DNA from: Sphagnum magellanicum
Lineage: Eukaryota > Streptophyta > Sphagnopsida > Sphagnales > Sphagnaceae
Length of the DNA: 64,000 nt
Assembly (NCBI GenBank): GCA_021904315.1
Contig: CM038913.1
Span: 8,803,958-8,867,957, forward strand
Reading direction: 5' to 3'
The position numbers were made by a program, and so were the translations under genes. Each line of letters starts with the position of its first letter. Position 1 is the stretch's first letter. The notes below the pieces were generated by a model. The model made no database searches and was not told where the DNA came from. It saw nothing but the letters and a program-made list of their open reading frames with translations. Below are positions 13,201 through 25,229 of this stretch, in pieces.

Positions 13201-14548
13201 CCATACCTTGTGAGCTAGTCATTTTGCAACGTTCAACTTTAATTTAAAAGTGTAACATCATCTGTTGCACATCCAATGCTCCACTTTTTTTCAATATATG
13301 CCTACCCACATTCCGTTGCAACCTACCTTGCTGCTACAATTAGTATTTGTGTCCCTTGAACATTTCTGACCTAGCCTGATAAACTCAAGATAGTAAAACT
13401 TCTACACAATTGTCCTTCAAATCTATGTCTACATGTATCAAAATACCTTCAAAACAAACACATTCCTCATCCCCTTTTTATCCTCCTATATTTCAGTTGA
13501 ATTAAAGGACCTAGGACTGTTGAAATAGAAATGGTACTCATTGGATGGTATGATGAACCTCTCCCGCCTATGAGACCCTGCCTTAGTCTTCAACCACATC
13601 ATTGTTTTGGAAAAGAAACCAACATGGATAATACTGATGGCAACCTCCCTACTTCTATTTCAAAGGTGTCAAAACCATCCATTCTCAAATATGAAAACCC
13701 TAAAATTTTCATGATCATTGTGTCTGCTTGTGGTTCCCATGAAAATCCTTCTTCATCAAATTTGAAAATGCCAAATTGAATTCCATGTGATAACCTTCAT
13801 CCTCAGAAATTGTTATTTACCATTTGAGTATTAGCCTAAAAATTTAGATTGATCTCCTTCTTCTACTAGTTTTAAGGGCATGATATCAGATGGTAGGATG
13901 GAGAAACTTTGCTCATGTGTGGACTCTTGTTGGTATTAGCCCTGGTGCCTTGAATTTTGCCATATTCTCCAACTTATGACGTAGGATCTTAATCCAATGT
14001 CCACCTTAAGAACATGATCTCCATTCTAAAATAAGTCTTCCATACCAAGTATGTAGAACCTGACAAAGTGGTTAGGTGAAGCAAAAAGCTAGGGAATCCA
14101 AATGTCTCCTATTTTAGGTACACTACTTTGCCTTTCAGGAATTGAAGGTGAAACTCAATGCAAGGTATGAGGTGTAGTGATATTGGCTTTGTAGTTCTGA
14201 AGTTGATTCCCATCCCCTTGCTCCATTCCTTATCTTTACCTAAACTTGAGCGCATGTATAGAAACCATTATGAATTATTTCTATTACAACATCCCCAATC
14301 TGAACTTCATCAGGATTTATACCTACAAGTATCACTACACCAAATCCCAACAAACACAGAATTAGGGCTCCTATTTGAGGTCCATCCTACCTTCTTGGAT
14401 AATCGAACTTGACAACTAGATGTTGCTCATGAATTTCCTGTGTAACATCATCTTGCCCAATCTCATCTACATTAAATGATGACATACTATTTTAATTACC
14501 ATCATAATCTAATTGCATACAAATTTTAAAAATGTCACAAACTTGACT

Positions 14549-14561
14549 GGCTCTGATACCA
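14549..14561 (-). other. Primer-binding site, initiator tRNA-Met type
   Basis: On the minus strand it reads TGGTATCAGAGCC, the classic plant complement to the 3' end of initiator tRNA-Met. It lies 9 bases inside the right-hand LTR, so that LTR is the 5' LTR. Confidence 0.88.
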
Positions 14562-14570
14562 AAAGAAAAG

Positions 14571-14859
14571 TGTATTAAGAAAATCTCTTGGGCACATAAG
14601 ACTCACAGTTGAGATACAAATCTTGTGAACCAATTCAACTTACATCTTTGAAATTGCCAACCTAACACTACTAGAATCTCTTGGTGTTATTATCCTATCA
14701 GAACAAAATTCAGCATTCCAATGTGAATCTCCAATTGGCACGTACCTAGTAGTCTCTTCTAACTTATTATAGTGGTAACATTCAGTTTGTTATAAGGGAT
14801 GAATCCACACATCATGTGTCCAAAATCTAATGAGGTATGGTTTGAGGTCAAAACCCTCA
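14571..14859 (-). repeat. 5' LTR of the old gypsy fossil
   Basis: 289 bp, TG...CA termini, paired with 7174-7462. It adjoins the primer-binding site. Confidence 0.87.
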
Positions 14860-14869
14860 ATTCTTATGA

Positions 14870-16110
14870 TTTGTGAATTTTTGCAACAAAGTTCGAAGGT
14901 CTAAGGTCAACGGTTTGAAATGTGAAGTTCTTTGTCTGAAGTTGGAGGTCTAAGGTTGAAGGTATCTCTATGCAAGGTCAAAGGTCTAAATTCTGATGAA
15001 GTTTGAAGTTTGAACTCTAAGCACTTTCTTTGTGAGGTTTGAGCTTTGAATGTTCTCTTTGTGAGGTTTGAGGTTTAAAATCAAAATGTTCTCTCTAAAG
15101 TTTAACATCTAAGCATTTTTGGTGAGGTTTGAGGTTTGAGTGTTCATCACTGTTTGTGAAGTTTGTAGTTTGAACATTCATCACTTTTTGTGAAATTTGA
15201 ACGTTCAATGTTCTTTGTGAGGTTTGATCTTTCACCCACATGTCAAGGTTCATGAAACCCTTTCACCACAACACATTGCCTTTGAGGTGCTCTTTAAATC
15301 TCTTGGAAGAAGTTGCAATCTCTTGATGAAGTTCAATTGTCTTTTTTTATTATCCAAGTCAAAAAAATGAAACTCACTCCCCCCACCCCCCAATGATCTC
15401 CAACTATATATGCAACATAGTTACCAAGTTTCTTTTCTAGGCTCCAAATTTCAGACTTTGAATTGGATCAAAACGTTTCACTAATTTTTTTTGGTTTTAT
15501 CTTCATCAAAGGATTTGAGCACGGTGGTAAGAAAATAAATTTGATTTGTTGATTTTGGTCAAGGAATGACCTCTGATATGTGATTATTGTGAAACGAATT
15601 GGGTCCTATGGGTACCATTCTAGCAAAAGCAAATGTGACTTGCATGTGAAGAAAACGATAATTTTCTAAATTTTCTTGAGTAGTTTGTCCTCTTCTTGTG
15701 GATGTGGCAACAATGTCATTGACCTTTGTTGTTGCGAGTTATTTTCCCAATATTTTTTTTTTTTTTTTGTTGCAACATTATTAGCAAAGCTCTTCCTATT
15801 ATTGTCGCATGTTGTTGCATTAACAACTTGTGAGTATGCTATAGGTGATCAACTCCCACTTGAGAGCTTTGTATTTTAGAATTTTTTGCATGTACCCAAT
15901 ACTAATTGTAGTTCATCCCCTACAGCATGTCAAATTGTTCCAAAGCTATAATTCTAGTATCATCACATAACCGTTCAACAATCTGTTTAGGGTTTGAGGT
16001 CTACTTAAGTTTGAGGTCTGTGAGGGTCAATGGGGGTTTGTGAAGGTTTGTGAAGCACTATGAATGTGTGAGATTGGAGGTTTGAGGTGCAAGTTATTAA
16101 AGTTGTCTAA
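14870..16110. repeat. Degenerate GAGGTTTGAGG-type repeat tract
   Basis: Words such as GTGAGGTTTGAGG, AAGTTTGAACTC and GTTCATCACTTTTTGTG return irregularly, roughly every 40-60 bases, from about 14880 to 15235 and again at 15985-16100. The unit is too diverged to state a period by eye. No gene is visible. A 17-T run lies near 15752. Confidence 0.5.
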
Positions 16111-16679
16111 ATGTGGCCTCTAAAATCTTCTTTCTCTTTTAGAGTTTTGGTGTTCATGACATTGTTGTTGTTGTTGATGTTTGCTGCATTCATTGAGGCA
16201 TTCTTCCAATTGGATCATTTATAGCTTCAGTGGAGATTCCAACAATTTGGTCTACAACAACATTTCTACATCAACCATTAACAAGGTAAATCTTCAAGTT
16301 CCTCTCCTAAACTTCATGTGCCTTGGATTTTTTTGCTCTACATTTTTTGCTTTATTCTGCATGTGTCTTTGAACCTCTTCCAACTAAATTGTGAATTTCC
16401 ATGCTTTGCCCTAATTTTTTTTAATTTTTGCATTTTGTTGGTTTTTTAGGGTTAGGTTATAATTTTTGTTTTACAACCTTGAATGATGGCTGAAGATGAT
16501 GATGTTCGATTAGTTGAGTCCATTGGTTGTATTATGCTGAGGTTGAGATGCAATAACTTGTAGTTATAAAAACACAAGCTATAGCTTGGAAACCACATAG
16601 TTGAACCTCAATTTATTGGAGTTTTTTTTTGTTATAAATGACAATTTACATGTGGATCCTGAAAAGCCGCAGATGTTGT

Positions 16680-18640
16680 GGTGCATTATTTTTTAAATAG
16701 AGCAAGCCAGTGCTCTTGATTTGTGCCAATGATCTATTCTACGAAAAGGATTTATCAAATATGGTAAGATTAATGGGGTCATTCCCATGAGGACCAATGT
16801 TAAATTTGCAAATCCAAAGTTGCTTGCTTGGAGAAAGTTGGCCATTGTTGAGAAACTTTCTATTGTTGTTGCAAGTCACAACCAACAACCTGGGAAGAAG
16901 CAATCTAGGCCACCAAAAAAATACCATTTTTTAATAATGATGAATGTGTAAAGTTGATGTAGATAACTTGCCAATAATTGTTTTAACCATTCATTGCACT
17001 ATTTGGAAAAACAAATTTGACTGCCCTAATCAAGTTCTTGATTAGGCTTTTAAAGGTTTCAGCAAGAGTTATAATAAATTGGTCTTTGTGATGAGTTATG
17101 AACCTCAAGAATACATCAAGATTTCTTGATTTGGGAATGTGATTTTAGGAATGAAGAAAATTTTCCATTTTTAAGAAGGCCCATTGAGAGCTACAAAATA
17201 TATAATATGTAAAAAAGTGGCTTCTCATACAAGGGTCCATGTGGTGATGAATCCAAATGAGTTGTTTTGAATTTTGAACTAATTTTTCATTTGAATAACA
17301 TGAAAGACGTCACCTTTGTTTATTTTGTGCAAAAGAGTTGATGAAAAGCAATCACATCGTATTTTAGTGCTACAAATCCTTACAAGAAGTCTGATGAAAC
17401 ATAATAGTAATTTCTTGAAGACTTGGTCTTGTATACTTGCAAGGGGTATATGCCCCTTCCCACTTGTGACAATATTTGGTTGAGGAGGTTGGTCTTACAC
17501 CTTTGCCTACATGTTGTTTTTCCTTCTCATGTTACTTTTATAAAAGAAATGTTGCTTACATGGTCACAAAAACCATGCAATAACATGTGTTGTTAGGGCT
17601 TACTAAAACAATAACACTATCAGCTTATTTTGATCTCTAGATGTTTAGAGGCGGTGTGGACACCTTTGCCTTAATAATCAATTACTTGAATGAATCTTGG
17701 ATGCCCCAACATGTTACCATTGGTTTATTTGAGGTTCATGAGACCACTTGGCTTTCCATGGCTGGTCAACTACGCTCATTACTTGAAAAGTATGATCTAA
17801 TGCATTGTATGATTGCCTTGTGAAAGATGAAGGTAATAACTTGCTATCTATGGTGACAACACTACGTTCCATTGTCAATTATCGCCCTTTGAAACTTCAA
17901 TAGGTTTATGAAGGTACATGTTTTGGTCACATTATGTCCAAAGCCTACCATTATGCTACTAATGATGAGAAGGTGATTGTCGGTTTGAAACAGGTCAATG
18001 TGAAGGCTACCCAAGGTAACTTACAAAAGACAATCACATGGACAAAGAAGTTAGGAAAGGGAAGGAAATAATGGGAAAGGGCATGTGTTGAGAGGGGGTT
18101 GCGGCATTGGAAATTGAAGACCCTAATGATGACAAGATTTGCTAGTAAAGTAATCATGTTCAAAAAGGTATTGGAATTCAAAGAGGCTATTATTTTGTGT
18201 TATGGGTAGCATAAGACAATTGTTTTGCAGTAAAGGGTTCCTAAGGCTAAGGTATGGGCAATTGTCAAATTAATACATGTATCAATTTGACACTAACTTT
18301 GGAAGTTGAGGTTGGACAAGCTACTAACGTTTTTGATGCTTTGGATGCATTTGATGTTGAGCTTATCATCTTTCATAACAACATGCAAACAGAAGTTGTT
18401 AAGGTAATCAAACTTTTTCTGTAATTTTTACAAGCCTATGATTCACAACAAGTGCACAATATGCTTGCTCTTATGTTTGATCTTAGGTTCAAGTCTTTGA
18501 AGGTTGTGGAAAACTATGTAGGTTGTGGGGCTTGTATTTGTCTTGTTGTAGAGTATGATGCTAATGCAGTAATCCACCTTTTAATGACTATGTTTGAAGT
18601 ACTAAACCTTATTGTCCAAGCATGTGCAGTAGAAGTTGTT
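16680..18640 (+). pseudogene. hAT-family transposase relic, copy 1
   Basis: A decayed DNA-transposon transposase. In one frame at 17410-17575 it reads FLEDLVLYTCKGYMPLPTC then NIWLRRLVLHLC. At 17620-17820 comes FDLWMFRGGVDTFALIINY and VTIGLFEVHETT, the region of the first catalytic acid block of hAT-like plant transposases. After a frameshift near 17820 follow VKDEGNNLLSMVTTLRSIV, YEGTCFGHIMSKAYHYATN and MTRFASKVIMF (to about 18190). At 18452-18560 HNMLALMFDLRFKSLKVV matches the conserved ALMLDPRFKSL block before the dimerisation region. Several in-frame stops break it. An N-terminal part is likely at 16740-16960 (PKLLAWRKLAIVEKL). The same protein is found in copy 2 at 56.1-56.9 kb. TIRs were not found. 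Confidence 0.75.
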
Positions 18641-19084
18641 TGATCTATTATTGGATTTGGTGATTCCATTAAAAAAGACAATAGTATATTTGGTGTGGGA
18701 TTACAAAACTTGAATGATAATTTGCACTTTGCACTTCATTTTGAACTAAAAATTGTCTTTTTATTCATGGAGAGGTTACTTGTGGAACTCATCCACAATA
18801 AGGATGGCTTTCATTGTTCTGTGTGTTTTTGTGGGTTAGGTGGGGTGTATGTGGGGTGTGCTTGGGGTAGGAAATTAGTGTTACATTGGGCCAGTTTCTT
18901 TAAAGAATTGAGGTCCAACTCCTCCACAAGTTATTGGTTTTTTAAATGTTTTCTAATGCTTTAGTGAGGCAAATCTATGATTAGAAAAATTATTTCCAAA
19001 AGCTGGGGTGTATTCATAACCTTTGTAAATATCCTATGATTAGTGTGAATTTGAAAACCGGAAAATGCATATCCACCAAATGCA

Positions 19085-19107
19085 ATATATATATATATAT
19101 ATATATA
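19085..19107. repeat. (TA)n microsatellite
   Basis: An uninterrupted AT dinucleotide run of about 23 bases, in AT-rich DNA between the hAT relic and a family A copy. Confidence 0.9.
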
Positions 19108-19199
19108 GTCAATTATATTCATAATGTTTTTTACTTCGCATATCTTTATGTTATAAAATTTTGAAAAATATTTCATATAGATAACGTGAGTAATGCCTC

Positions 19200-19395
19200 A
19201 AATATTCATATCTGGGCAACACTCGTTAAAACATTTAGTTCTGATTCCAAATCCAATTTCGGTTGGTAAAACCAAAATTAGGTCTTTGATCTTTAAAACC
19301 AAGCTTGAAATTGGAACTAGGTTTTCAATTTTCAATTTAAGAACCAAACACCAAACCAAAAGGATCTTTGTTTTTTAAGAACTAGAATTGGAACT

Positions 19396-19445
<50 letters not shown>

Positions 19446-19686
19446 TTTTTTATAATTTTAATTTTGAAAAAAAAGGATTAGATTCAGAGGTTAATCAAAG
19501 GTTAACTACTAGTTAATTGCCTGGAACATAATGGAATTGGGTTTAATTTTCTAGAACTAGAATCAAGATTTTGTATTTTTAAAGAATTTGACTTGAAATT
19601 GGATTCCAAGTTCCATTTTTTGCAAACTGAAACTAGAACCAAAATTTTTGAGGTTCTTCATAAATGTTAAGAATTGCCCAACATTG
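19200..19686 (+). mobile_element. Family A hAT-like element, copy 3
   Basis: GAACC/GGTTC-rich body that ends GAGGTTCTTCATAAATG...GAATTGCCCAACATTG. Read on the other strand this is CAATGTTGGGCAATTCTT, the family terminus. The left end is not clear. A run of 43 T (19398-19440) sits inside it, probably grown after insertion. Confidence 0.55.
19398..19440. repeat. Poly-T tract, 43 T
   Basis: 43 T in a row inside the family A copy, followed by A-broken T runs to about 19450. It is not next to any LINE or SINE body that I can recognise. Confidence 0.9.
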
Positions 19687-21180
19687 CTTCCAACCTTGTG
19701 TGTATAACCTTGCATAGGATCTCCCATTGCATTGATTTGCCTTGTTGGATGTAATATAAAACAATGATTACCATGACTTTAAAGTAATATCATTGTGATC
19801 AAGCAATCTTGAAATTGGAAATTTTAATTTCTTTTATGATTTGCTAATTTTTGACAAAACTTCACTTTGAACCAAAGTAAAGTTTCTTTTATTAATGATT
19901 TATCAACAAGTGCCAACCTCCCATAAACTTGTGCAAATGGGCATTTTAGGAAATTATGTTAGAAATTTGGTACTTTCACCACTCAAGGGGGCTTGTAATT
20001 GTTGAATTGTTGCCTTGCATCATAGAGTAAAAGGTTTAATATTTTTTCAATTACTTGTTTAAAATGCAAATAATTTTGAAGTTTACTTTTGCAATGAAAA
20101 CATTTGTAAAGTACATGTGAAATAATTTATAACAAGGAATCACTTGCCTTGGTAACTCTATCCTTGTTAAGTCTTTCAAAACAAAAAATATTTCAAGAAA
20201 TATGTTCTAAATCATGATTTGCAAATCAAATTTCAAATTGTTTTAATTCTATGACCTAAAAAATCTTGCATTATATGATAATGTAAAGGTGTGAATAAAA
20301 ATATCATTTTCAAATCATTTCAAGTCTTTTAAAAAGCTTTTTAAATAATTAAAACATTAATTACATTTAAAATATATATATTTGGATATTTCATATTATT
20401 ATATTCATTTCAAATTTTATCAAATGTTCCCATAATACATGTCAAGAACATTATTGTAAAGGTTCAATCAAAAATTTCAATATCAATTTAAGTAGCCACA
20501 TATCATAATGGAAAATTAAGTGGTTGTTACTTTTTGAAGTGTTTCCTTATATCTAGTTTGAACCCATAGATAAAGAGTAAAATATTTTCTTGATGTGAAC
20601 TTCAAGAATATATTCATTTTTACACCCTAACTGAATATATGCATATATTCATTTAAGTATTTTTTGTAAAAATACCACCAAACATAAAAAATTTAATCTT
20701 TTTTGGAATCCACTTTTGATTTATTCTTTAGGTTTATTTGTTTTTAATTTTTAGCACATAGATTTTCATTAACTTAATACAAGTATAATTATTTTTGTTA
20801 TTATATGTCCACCCATTTTTTTTGTTACCTTGATGTTTTCATATGCATGATCTATGATAAAATAACAAACATTCACTTTTTATGTGTATTTCACCATGTT
20901 TCCACTTTACAAGATGTGATTACTTGCAACTATGGGAATTTGATTTTTAACACTTGAAAGTGCACTTGCATTTTTTTTTCTTTTGACTTTTGCAAGTTGC
21001 AAGTTGTAGATCATGAACTTGTGATTATTTTTGTTTATGCTTGTGCTTATCAATCATTTTATTGTGCTTTTACTCATAGTCATCTTTGTTGTCCTTGTAC
21101 TTCTACCATATGGCACCACTTGTCCTACTTCCAATTTCAAACAGAATTTGATTTTTGGGTCATCTAATTTTTCTCATGTT
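19687..21180. other. AT-rich non-coding stretch, no gene seen
   Basis: Very AT-rich with many TTT/AAA runs. No frame of coding character and no shared repeat recognised. Confidence 0.55.
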
Positions 21181-21369
21181 GCATTATTAAAATATAATTA
21201 TACCATTATAAATATTGCCAAACCCACGCATCCCATTCCTCAACCTAAGCCTTCCCAACAAGAAAAATCCACAAAGAGAAAAATTTATCATGATAATTAA
21301 ACGTTTCAATATGTTTGAAAAATGTTTGAAGCTTTTTAGGCATAATTTGTCTAATGGGTTTATATGACC

Positions 21370-21905
21370 TAAGGTTTCAAAAATGAGGTCAAAGGTTTGT
21401 AACAATATTAAGAAACATGACAAATTACTATGCCTTAAGCTCAATGGTTTATATTTGAGTATTATGGTAAGAAAAAAACCTTGGTATGTACCATTGGTCC
21501 GTCTAAAGACACAATCTATTTTAAATGTAACAAGATTCATTAGAAAAATGATAAATTTTAATTTTTTGTTCAATATTAGTCAATGAATTATCTTTCGACA
21601 TGTGTGTGTGGGCATTGACAGAAAGGATAGGTGTAAAAAAACCCAATTTTCATGTTTTAATTAAGGCCAACCAATGACAAAGTACAAAAGCTTGAAGGAT
21701 TTGTTTACATTATTAAAATACAAAAACAACCCCAAAAAACATTGGAATGATTTGTTTAAGTGGGACATGGCTAAGATCTTGTGTGACATTGTGATGTGCA
21801 AAATGAAAAAGATCATAGGTGTTTTTAAGTTCATCCCCATTTTCATTGATGATGTGTTGCAATTGACAACAATAAATGGATCAAGAAGCATGTATATGTG
21901 ATTAA
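21370..21905 (+). pseudogene. Possible transposase relic (hAT-like, DUF4371-type)
   Basis: An open stretch at 21674-21901 reads YKSLKDLFTLLKYKNNPKKHW, then WDMAKILCDIVMCKMKKII, then FIPIFIDDVLQLTT. From memory this resembles plant zinc-finger/hAT-like proteins in which a 'MTDYE..K.LF..L', 'HWSD..GWEMA' and 'FISIS.DEVTT.D' series occurs, with the last block carrying a catalytic acid. Just upstream (21600-21670) FHVLIK fits the same series. Stops and lost blocks show decay. The family assignment is tentative. Confidence 0.42.
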
Positions 21906-21909
21906 GAAG

Positions 21910-24200
21910 TGGAAGTGAATATCCATTTTGTTCACCTTTCAAAAGGTGACATTAACATGTTATAATCTTAGCCTTGAGCTTGCAACCAAAGCTAAGGCAT
22001 GACAAAAATAATGGGTTGGGAAAGTGTCATGGGACTAAGCACATCCACCCAAGTGTAGGAGAATAAGTCCCAACATTCCCAAGTGAATTTCCACTTTAGG
22101 ACTTAGAGTTGCTTAATGTTTTAAATATTTGTTCAATAAGATTTGAGGTACCAAAACTTGTCCAAATTGAACATTCTTTAAACTATTAAAAAGCTCTTTA
22201 AAAGTAAAAATCTAAACTAAAATCATATTTCCCATTTGAAAATTTGAAACACGTTATGACCCAAAAAATGGTTAAGATTCAAATAAACAGTTTGGTTTTT
22301 GGTCATTAAAATATTTTATAAAGAGGATAAATGACCTTTGATGAGAGTGTGCAATATGGCATCGCAAAGAGGTTTTCAAGGGTTACAACTTTGCCTTTGA
22401 GAGTTCTTAAATTAGAGCCCATGTGCAAAAGTTATGAACTTGCAAAATTGTGGAACTTGTAATTCGACAAAATAAAAAAGAAGAAGAAATCTTATAATGT
22501 AGTCTCCATTACTAATCATAGAGTATATCGTAGGGAGGAAAGTAATGACTCCTCCCAAATTTGAATGGTTCTGAATCATGTGAATGGATCTCTTGTGACT
22601 TGTTGATGCATCATTTTATATTTGATTTGCAATAATCACCTTTTAATTAGGTAGTGTTCAACTAACTTTCCTTCTGAGTTATGATGTCAAATTATTCTCA
22701 AATGTGGAGTTCACAATAGCCATGGGGATTGTTTTCCAACATTACTAAATAAAGCTTGATGTTAGAACAAATTTTAGGCATCACCTAATAACTTTCAAAC
22801 ATCATTTCAAACATTCAAAAATATTGGGCCTAGACTTGAAAAAAGGATTGATGTTATACTAGATGGCATGGCCTTGGAAAATTAGGCAATTTTGATCATT
22901 CAAACTGTGAAAAACAATTCCCCAAAGATCGTGGAGATGTATAAGAAACATTACAATCCCTTTTGCCAATTGTGATTAACCAATTTGGACCTTGAACATG
23001 TGTTAAATGTTCAAGTTTGTTGAAATTTTTTATGGTGTAAGTTTTAGAATCTATAGAAGATGAGTGATGTTTCAACACACTTATTTTTATGAAAAATAAA
23101 TGTGCAATCAATTGAACATACATTTAAACCTGAGTGTGGAGATGTTTCGGCAACATTTTTAATTTGGTGACATTCTTGTATGATGAAACCATTGGAGCTT
23201 GCAAGAAGGAAAAAGTTTGTAGAGTGGTTGATGCCTAGGTACATAAGTTTGATCCCAATTTGGAATGTTTCCAATTTTCTTTTACAACAAGTTTTGCTAT
23301 TAAACATATAGTGGTTTGAACTTTGCATTTTCCTTGTGTTCGGCCATGGGTGGGACGTTGGGGCTTATGTATCTTTTTCAATTATGACTTTTTCTTTTTT
23401 GGTCTTCGCTAGTTGTGACATTACCTTGGTGTGTTGTGTGTGTACAACATGGGTGAAATGACAATAGACTTGTGAGTAGGTGTGGATTGACATCTTGTTT
23501 CAAGTGTGTGTTTCTAATGTGCCTTTTTCTATGTGTAATCCATTTGCTTTGAAATACCCTTATGGGCAAGGGTTCAAATCCTGAGAAAATATTTGTGTGT
23601 GTTTGTGCATGTGTGGGTCTTTGAACTTTGTTTGGCTATGTGTGTGTTCAGTTGGGAGTTTGTAAAGTATATGATGTCTAGAATTTGTATAAACTCTTTG
23701 AGCCTCTAAGCTGTGTAGGCTATTTGTTGCATATAGTTGTGACAACAAATGGCAACCTAATGATGCAAGCATAACAAATTAGCACCCCAGTAAAATTTCA
23801 AAATAGCCAAAATTCTGCCAGCACACAAAGAGGCCTAACAACTCTAGTAGCCAGAACTGCCCCTCAGTTTTTAGCCAGTAGCACATGGAAGCCAACTCAC
23901 AACAAAAATGATAATTTCACCACTCAGCTGACTAAGCATGCACAGAAGGAGTCACACAGGCAACCTTCCCAAATGCTAAAAAAACACTTTGGTGACATGA
24001 TGGCTCCCTGAATCTTTGGAAAACGTTCAATTTTTGGGCTAATGAAAGGTTTGATTGACCTTTATGATTAGTAGTCTTTTGAGCATTTGGAGATTTGAAA
24101 ATGTTGTCATGTTATTCCTTCTTTGTAATGCAACTTTTGAGTTGTTCAGTTTGTAACAAATTCATTGCAAAAATAGCATAAAGAGCCCTTGATTTTCACT
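21910..24200. other. Non-coding stretch, no gene seen
   Basis: Short frames around 22.9-23.8 kb lack recognisable domains and read like decayed repeat DNA. A GGTTCAAATCC word at 23572 looks like a tRNA T-arm but has no partner arms. Confidence 0.5.
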
Positions 24201-24203
24201 TTT

Positions 24204-24223
24204 GGGGGGGGGGGGGGGGGGGG
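24204..24223. repeat. Poly-G tract, 20 G, beside a retrotransposon insertion
   Basis: 20 G in a row, ending 8 bases before the first base of the 5' LTR at 24232. It belongs to the old target DNA. Confidence 0.9.
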
Positions 24224-24231
24224 TACGGGAA

Positions 24232-24806
24232 TGTAACTTCATGTGCAACTCGATTACACAATTACTTAGGGGTAAGATGGGTGTAAGTAACTTCATGTGT
24301 AATTTGATTACACAATTACTTAGGTAATTGTTTTATGGGGTAAGATGGATGTAGGATTCCATAATGCATTTAATTATGTCATGTGCACCATGTGATGTTG
24401 TTTCTTGTGATTAATTGTGGAATCACATGGGGAACCATGTGATTTTGTTTTCTTTTGATTATTTGAGGAACCATGTGGTGGATATGTTTTAGGAAGTTTC
24501 TTGAGTTGTTTCCTTTTGGTTAGTATATAAGGAGGTGTTTGTGACCTTGAGAAACACCTTCATTTTTGTACAAAGTTATGATATGAATACCAAGTTTGTA
24601 AGGATTAAAGTTTTGGATTTTGGAAAAAGCTTTTGGTTTTTGAATAGTTTTGGGTATGGTTTGTGTGTAGTTCATGAAAGGATGATGGTGAAGCTTGCAT
24701 AATCAAAAGTAAGGTGGGATGATAGTTTTACAACCCAAAAACATATACTTCATAACTATGTAGTAATTATACATAGTTTCGGTCCTAAACCCGCTCGTGT
24801 AGTACA
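24232..24806 (+). repeat. 5' LTR (575 bp)
   Basis: Begins TGTAACTTCATGTG and ends GTGTAGTACA. A TATATAA box at 24524-24530 is a likely core promoter for the element. It contains one copy of the hairpin unit that is amplified in the 3' LTR. Confidence 0.93.
24524..24530 (+). promoter_or_regulatory. TATA box within the 5' LTR
   Basis: TATATAA in a GGTTAGTATATAAGGAGG setting, the only good TATA in the LTR. The same site is in the 3' LTR near 31650. Transcription would start some 30 bases downstream; that is inferred. Confidence 0.5.
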
Positions 24807-24812
24807 TCTTTT

Positions 24813-24829
24813 TGGTTCCGTAACCGGGA
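24813..24829 (+). other. Primer-binding site, tRNA-Glu type
   Basis: Six bases after the 5' LTR comes TGGTTCCGTAACCGGGA, complementary with two mismatches to the 3' end of plant tRNA-Glu as I remember it. tRNA-Asp ends differently at the 4th to 6th bases and fits less well. Confidence 0.65.
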
Positions 24830-24837
24830 CACGAGTC

Positions 24838-25170
24838 TATGTTAATTGTGTTGTAGAATTTTGTTGAGAAACTTAATTGTGTTGTAGAGTTGTGTGAGAA
24901 ACTTAATTGTGTTGTGAAATTGTGTTGTTTAATTGTGTTATGCAATTTCATTGTGTTGTGGAATTGTGTTGTAGAATTTTGTTGAGAAACTTAATTGTGT
25001 TGTAGAGTTGTGTGAGAAACTTAATTGTGTTGTGAAATTGTGTTGTTTAATTGTGTTGTGCAATTTCATTGTGTTGTGGAATTGTGTTGTAGAATTTTGT
25101 TGAGAAACTTAATTGTGTTGTAGAATTGTGTGAGAAACTTAATTGTGTTGTTGAATTGTGTTGTTGAAAA
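24838..25170 (+). repeat. 118-bp tandem repeat in the leader of the gypsy element
   Basis: The motif TTGTTGAGAAACTTAATTG recurs at 24861, 24979 and 25097, exactly 118 bases apart each time, giving about 2.8 units. Each unit is itself built from AATTGTGTTGT words of about 12-20 bases. It lies between the primer site and the first open segment. Confidence 0.85.
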
Positions 25171-25229
25171 TTTTGTGGGAAGGAAAGAAAAGGAAAGAAC
25201 AAACTATTTGTTTTGTTTTACAACGAGGA

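Larger units (their letters stand above)
7174..14859 (-). mobile_element. Old Ty3/gypsy LTR retrotransposon fossil
   Basis: Two direct 289-bp repeats bound 7.7 kb. Inside, on the minus strand and in the order expected for Ty3/gypsy, are a gag region with zinc knuckles, a protease, reverse transcriptase and integrase. A primer site for initiator tRNA-Met sits next to the right-hand LTR, which fixes the orientation. My hand comparison of the LTRs gives about 25 differences in 289 bases (near 9%), so the insertion is old. The coding part is badly broken, with well over ten interruptions. No target-site duplication could be recognised. Confidence 0.88.

Noticed and set aside
6814-14859. Target-site duplication for the old gypsy fossil
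   Set aside because: The five bases outside the two LTRs (AAGAG and ATTCT) do not match; either worn away or the product of recombination.
23566-23600. tRNA-like T-arm word GGTTCAAATCC
   Set aside because: No matching D-arm, anticodon arm or acceptor stem upstream; a chance match or an old SINE trace at most.
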